Source of the DNA: Lepas anatifera
Lineage: Eukaryota > Arthropoda > Thecostraca > Lepadidae
Reading direction: 5' to 3'
Length of the DNA stretch: 64,000 bases
NCBI GenBank assembly: GCA_034440635.1
Contig: JAOTON010000977.1
Span: 744,001-808,000, forward strand
Positions 58,765 through 64,000 of this stretch are shown one piece after another. The translations under genes were made by a program, and so were the position numbers. Positions within the stretch are counted from its first letter, which is position 1; every line of letters starts with the position of its first letter. The notes beneath the pieces are model-generated. The model saw only the letters and a program-made list of their open reading frames with translations. It ran no database searches and was not told where the DNA came from.

Positions 58765-60099
58765 TCCTGCAAGGAAATAAAGAGTCAAAATCCGACAGCC
58801 TTTTTCCAGAGGGAAATTGTTTTGCCAGCAAGGGCCAAGAACTCACTGGCTTTCTTGCCACTTTGCCAATTGTGAACATTAAAAGGGCGATGGTTAGCTA
58901 TTTGAAAGGAAATAAAAAAGACCAGCCATCCAAAATAAAGAGAATGGGACAATTGAGAAATTTGAAACCAACGAACAACTGCAAACTGAATGGAACAAAT
59001 ACTTTGACGCCCCGAATATATTCTCAAGTTACTAACCAGACGAGGCCAAAGCTGACCAGACCAGAAGTCCAGGCCAACAAAACTTCAAGCAGAGTTTTAC
59101 ATCTCATGATCGAACAAAGTGTTACCAAAGAAAGCCCAATGCAAGTTCATTGACACACTTTCCCTGCTTTATTCACATGCTGCACGGCATTTTGCTCAAT
59201 ACTTTGATCTGATCAGCGTTCGAAACTTTCCCAGAATTAACGGGCCTGTGGAAATTTATATAAGAGATTTGAATTCCCATAACCAGGAGATAGAATATAC
59301 CGCAACACATCTTGTGTAGAATTTCATTCACCCAAACTCATTTGCGGAGAAACAGGATATATTAAGACCAAAATCCGGTTTCACCGGCCCCACACCAGCT
59401 GAAGTAGTCACCAAAGCAGCCGCCGCAGGTTGTTAGGCACGTCGTGGGAAGGGGAGGAAGCGGTGAAAACAGTGCGTTCAAAAAGAAGTAAGATTATGAA
59501 GCGCTGTTACTTCACAAAATACGAATTTCGAAACAAATGAGATTCGCCACCATAGGTTACTTGGTGTAGTCTTCTCGACCGATAGCTCAGTTTGTTTCCC
59601 ATGGAGATGCCCTTTTCCTATTAATCAATCAGGTCGGGCACAATTAGGATATTTGCACAAAAATAAATACCTGTCCTGACCTCAAGTAACCGATAGATTT
59701 CTAGCAGGGGAATTAGCACGCCGCCTTCTGACCTAGCAATGAATTCAGATAATTCTGAACATTACAGATGTTTTGAAAAACTTGACTAAAAACAATAAGA
59801 CTTCTCCGCAGCATCGGGAAAATTTTTGCCGTTTAGCGGCATAACCTGTTCCGTCAGAGGCACGGTTGCATGGCACCAAGCTCCCACAGAGATTTGTTAG
59901 GCAGCAACATGAAGAAACGACATAAAACGAAGATATGAAACTATCAGGCGATGCCACGGTGCCACGAATGTGGTCTTACGTGAGCTTATCATTTTGATGA
60001 AATTAAAGCTTCCCGAACACGTCAACTTCATAATCTTGCCTCACAAAGTTTCTCCCCAAAAATAGTTCGAGTGAAAACTTTATCAGAAAGTTCAACGTG
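58765..60099. other. No recognisable gene
   Basis: A/T-rich spacer. The tail of the 219-codon frame (to 59153) shows no domain. Confidence 0.35.
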
Positions 60100-60800
60100 G
60101 CATGCATGCACACCCGTGTCTTCAAGCACTCGTCGGAGGCGCTTCAACCGAGTACGTTGTTTGGGCTGTCACGTGACCTGAGCGGCGTTTGTTGGGCCAA
60201 TCAGATCAGTTGGGCCTTGGATGAGATCGGTCGGCCTTTCACGTGCTCCCCCGGGTGCCTGTGGCTGGAAATCATTGGAGAGGAGTGACAGAGGAGCTAT
60301 ATGTCAGCATGTCTTCCAACACATTGGACCTGCAGTTGGAATAATAGAGCATTACTGATCTTCTGACACTCGAGTAAGTTATAATACAGCTCGAGCATGC
60401 ATTGACGAGAAAAGCGATAAGTAGTGATGCTTACACAATCTCTCAAAACTGATAAATTACACTGGATAAGCATGCATGCTCCGGCGGTGGTAACTTACGA
60501 GACGCGGTCAGCGTCGCTGTGCACAAGCGCACGTCATCTCACGGAATCGTCACCGCACGGACCGCAGCAGAGTATCAGAGCACACGTGACGGCGCATGGC
60601 ACCCCGCCGGATCGCACTCGGTTGCACACTGAGTTTTTTGGTCGCTCCAGCGCCGTTCCCGCCAGCCCGTCCTGGCTGAATCGATTCGTACGCCGAAACC
60701 GGACGCTACCATTCTGCGCGTCGGGGGCGGCACTGTGCGGGTCCAGTGCACTCCACGACCAGGGAGTTCAATAAAGCTCGGCCTGCGGTGCGCGCGCAGA
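60100..60800. promoter_or_regulatory. CpG-rich candidate promoter zone
   Basis: CpG-rich in an A/T-rich setting, densest at 60480-60790. A TCACGTGACC E-box-like site (60169-60178) and a CCAAT box in GGGCCAATCAGA (60195-60206) lie just upstream. It is about 2.3-2.9 kb upstream of the IFT57 start codon and could hold its transcription start, with an intron in the 5' untranslated region, or that of a gene on the other strand. No TSS evidence is available. Confidence 0.3.
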
Positions 60801-63036
60801 TAGTGATGGACAAAACCAGGTACTTGCTAAAGCTTAGCATGAGATGATTGAGGCTGTGGATTGTTACCAGGCTTGGAACATTTCCATCAATATTTATACG
60901 AAGACCAGGATTTAAAATTGCTCACTTTGGAAGGCTTGTTCCTGAAAACATACGAAGCCGAATGCCATGTTATCGTGGCCTTGCCCAACGATGAACTAAA
61001 ATTAGAGAAAAGCAAACTGACTGGAGCAGGCTTTAACACTTTTCTCATTTTCACGATATTTCATTGAATAAAATAAATAACGAAGTTTTGTGACGCATTC
61101 AGATGAGGCTCATGGCCGCGTGTTGCCACTTTAAAGTACAGGTTTTCGGGATTCCGTGCAGGTGCGGAGTTAGAGCAGGGTCGGATTGTTGACATTCCTG
61201 GACAGCAGACGACGGACCCAGCGGGACCAGGGAGCGCGTGGAGGCAGCCGCTGGGTCGACGCAGGTGATACAAGAGTAAGTAAAGCTGCCAGAGACAGAT
61301 CGCTAGATATTTGTCAATGTTTAAGAGAACCTAGTGATTGGTTTGAGGTCGACGGCAGCAGTATTTAATATAATATTAATACATAACGCCCAAGCAGTGT
61401 TAAGGATCTGCATTAGAGGCCCGAAAAAACTTGCAAATTTTCACTAAGCAAGCAAATCAAGACTCGCATTTGACATGAGATTTTCCACACTGAAACAGCA
61501 CATCATCAGGTTTTGGCTTATTGCCTCCTTCCAGTACTGCTCCTGGTTTGTTTTCAATTTTTCCAAAGTAACTAAAATAAGAAACTGTTTGGATCAAAAT
61601 TGGAAAGGAAAAGGACTCTTTGTTTCCACTACCGTGGTGGCGCCCCTGACGTGATAAATCGATGAGCCTATTCTACCAGGTCAGATTGACCTTAGACCAG
61701 GAATCGATGTGGACTGAGGGTGATTGATGGAATGTTTTTTCCCGGCAACAAATGAATAAAAGGCGATGCCAGTCGTTGACCTATGCAACAAAGAATATAT
61801 AGACCTTTTTCAAATTCCACCAGTTTTTAGGTGGCTTGATGAAACATCTTGGAAAATCGAAGATGTTCAAGCCTCCCATCAAAGAACGATCACAAAAAGG
61901 TCTCTTAGGAAAATAGTCCGCAAAGCATGGTACATTTTCTGAGTACACCCCGTAAAACACCTAGCATCCAGGCATGAGCCCTGCGTAATCACATTTTAAT
62001 TCTTCGGATTGGGCGATCAAAATTTGGAATGGCATGGCTCCACTTTGGCACCGGTCGAAGCTAAAATGTCCCCCCCCTGTCACAAAACCCAAGTTTTGAC
62101 ACAAAGGCGAGACCGCAGTAACCCATGCGCGTGCAAAATATCGCGCGCGTTGATGCTGTCGTGCTGTAACCTGCCTTCAGATAGAAGCTATGACAAACAA
62201 CGGATGGACGCACAGAACACTGCAACCCCATGTTAACCCAGCTGTGGGAACTTCAATCACTCACTCAGCACCAATACGGAATCGCACTCCCGTTTATATC
62301 ATGTCTAAGCAATGTGTCATTCACGATGTTATCATATGGTATTAATTTGACTCTGCGAAATCCTTCAAACTATGATACATCATATGAAATATGAAAACAT
62401 GTATGTGTACCTAAATGAGTGGCTTGAGCACATTTATATCTGCTGTCAAAGTATGACTCCTCATCCACCGTCACTCCAATGAATGACAATCTCTAGTCAA
62501 AATGTATCTGATGACAGCCCCTCCAAATACATCATGTCCACGGTCCTCTTTTCGGTTACGAAAAAAACTAAAGACTCAAGAAATGGTTTGGTTCACCAGT
62601 GCCGAATCCGCATCGGCTGTTTTTTTTTGAGGAGGGGAGCAAAGGGGCCAAAAATTTGGGAAAAATCCAGTCTCAGAAAATCGAGCACCATCGGGATGTT
62701 TGGGGGAAATGCATTTTTTCACTTTTTCGGACCAACACTGAGGCTGGAAATAAGAAAGAGAAATTGCAATTTTTTATTTCTACCCCCTGCGTTGGTTTGA
62801 AAAAGTGAATAACCTATAGAAAAAAATGAGAAACCTGAGGAAAAAAGGAGAAAAACAAGGAAAAAGGTAACGCGGCTACGCGTGGCAACGCCAAGACACG
62901 CTTTATAGCATACTATTCATTTAAGTATTTTGATCATTGACATTGTTTCGAATTTGAGCAACCCCAACCATTTTCGAAAATCCAAGCCCCTGGCCGAAAC
63001 TTTTGTAAAATCAGATAACACATGCTTCCGTTTTCA
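60801..63036. other. Spacer or 5' untranslated intron upstream of IFT57
   Basis: A GC-richer patch at 61130-61275 ends with a good donor-like GTAAGT (ACAAGA|GTAAGT near 61275). It is compatible with a 5' untranslated exon of IFT57. No coding exon was recognised elsewhere. Confidence 0.3.
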
Positions 63037-64000
63037 GAACTGAGAAAGATGGATGATCTCTCGCCTGAGGACGGGTCTCAGACAGATGGAGTCCTTCAGA
63101 AGCCTAAGAAAGAGAAGAAGAAGAAGGATAAAAGCGGCGACGGCGAACACAAGTCTAAAAAAGAGAAACACAAGAAACACAGCAAGGAGCGCGAGCTGAC
63201 AGATGACCTGTTTGGTGATGCGGGCGGAGGGCAGGACACAGGCAGTGCCGCCAGCAGGGAGCCGGACCGCACCAACTCCATCATGATCCAGGGAGACGTG
63301 GACGGAGGGCCCGGCCTGCAGTACATGCCGTACGTAGTCATGGAGGACCTGACCGACAAGCTAAAGCTACTAGACTACGAGAAGGACTTTATACGACCGC
63401 TGAGGATGAAACCGCTCAATAAACATTATTTTGTGTACTCTTTTAATGTCGGCGAACAGTTTTATCTCTTTACATCGCTAGCAGCCTGGCTGATTCGGAG
63501 ATCGGGCCGCGACATGGAGCAGCCCCAGGAGTACGACGATCCCAACGTGACAGTATCCACCATTCTGGAGAACTGCCGGCAGTTGGGGTTGCATGTCGAC
63601 TTTCCGCCGTCTCGTCTGAAGCAAGGCAGTGGGGAGCAGGTCATCTACGTAATAGACCGGCTGGCAGACACCGCGTTGAAGGCAACAGCTTTCCAGTGGC
63701 AGCGACCCGAGATCCCTCCTGAAGAGGAAGAACACCGCCAGGAGGACGAGGCAGAAATCACCACTGAGAAAGTCGAGGAAGACGCCGAAGATGTGTTCAG
63801 TGAGGATGAGGACGAAGGAGCGGTCCTTAACCTCGAAGATCTCAAGAACCTCAACATTGACGGCCTGAACATAAACATAGACTCCCAGAGACCGGACGAT
63901 ATCCTGGAGTCCAACACCAACACAGAAGAGTGGCGACTGGAGATGGAGCGCGTGCTTCCACAACTGCGTGTGCAGGTCCGCACGGACACGCGAGACTGGA
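63037..64000 (+). CDS. IFT57: Intraflagellar transport protein 57 (5' part, runs off window)
   Basis: IFT57 is a subunit of the IFT-B complex that carries cargo along ciliary axonemes. The start codon is at 63049, and the frame is open for 317 codons to the window edge without a stop. From memory of the family, diagnostic stretches are VMEDLTDKLKLLDYEKDF, KPLNKHYF (from residue 121), GEQFYLFTSLAAWLI (about 135-149), EQPQEYDDPNVTVSTIL, DFPPSRLKQG, and DILESNTNTEEWRLEMERVL leading to the RTDTRDW end. Residues 24-52 are lysine-rich (KPKKEKKKKDK), and about 225-256 are strongly acidic, as in relatives. Vertebrate IFT57 is about 430 residues, so roughly the last quarter, mainly coiled coil, lies outside. 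A TTCCGTTTTCAG acceptor ends at 63037, twelve bases before the ATG, suggesting a 5' untranslated intron. The start is supported by that acceptor and by homology beginning after the lysine tract. Confidence 0.95.

Noticed and set aside
58494..59153. 219-codon + strand frame as a gene
   Set aside because: A SINE family 2 fragment lies inside it, no domain or splice sites were seen, and composition is that of the spacer.
59594..59609. GTTTCCCATGGAGATG as an RFX X-box controlling IFT57
   Set aside because: It departs from the X-box consensus in spacing and lies about 3.4 kb upstream of the start codon, so it cannot be supported by sequence alone.
1..64000. CRISPR arrays, operons or bacterial features
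   Set aside because: None seen. The tandem repeats lack regular unique spacers, and the sequence is animal genomic DNA.

Overview
This is eukaryotic, gene-poor, repeat-rich animal DNA. Only one protein-coding gene can be named. It is the 5' part of an intraflagellar-transport IFT57 gene on the + strand at the far right (63049 to the window edge). A second likely coding segment is one GC-rich exon on the - strand (10463-10953), with good splice sites and an AT-hook-like basic motif, but I cannot name it. Long A/T-rich spacers, tRNA-derived SINEs, a decayed LINE, many DNA-transposon remnants and no operon-like ORF packing all fit a metazoan. The decayed transposase at 47724-50018 resembles, from memory, an uncharacterised family common in arthropod genomes, so an arthropod (perhaps a crustacean or chelicerate) is my best guess. 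That is inference only.

Layout. 1-12 kb: a degenerate GC-rich repeat, opposed CT and GA tracts, a TTAA-bounded element split by a SINE, two tRNA-derived SINE families, and the AT-hook exon. 12-20 kb: a dense block of TTAA-bounded elements, including a 1.5 kb near-palindrome (12058-13580), a 1.0 kb element abutting it, and one element inserted in reverse inside a relative (17178-19155). 20-32 kb: SINE copies, a short TIR element, a dispersed 280-bp repeat, and a nested set of TTAA elements (26776-29505). 32-45 kb: low-complexity DNA, a LINE reverse-transcriptase pseudogene, and a 3.0 kb hAT-like element with a perfect 8-bp target duplication. That element carries a LINE endonuclease scrap, a minisatellite and another TTAA element. 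47-50.5 kb: a complete but decayed DNA transposon with TIRs and a perfect 8-bp target duplication, encoding a divergent transposase-like protein. 50.5-56.8 kb: three tandem-repeat arrays (about 60, 37 and 93 bp), another TTAA element and two short TIR elements. 60-64 kb: a CpG-rich candidate regulatory zone, then IFT57.

Three observations stand out. First, the 47-50 kb transposon ties an apparently unclassified protein family to hAT-like termini, an 8-bp target duplication and hAT-like sequence motifs. Second, several families of TTAA-bounded elements carry many AGGTCA/TGACCT half-sites, the core of nuclear-receptor response elements, including DR1, DR4 and everted arrangements. Third, one of these elements exists as a foldback with arms of about 700 bp, and another has inserted into its own relative in inverse orientation. 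All calls were made by eye, so copy boundaries are approximate unless a target duplication is stated.
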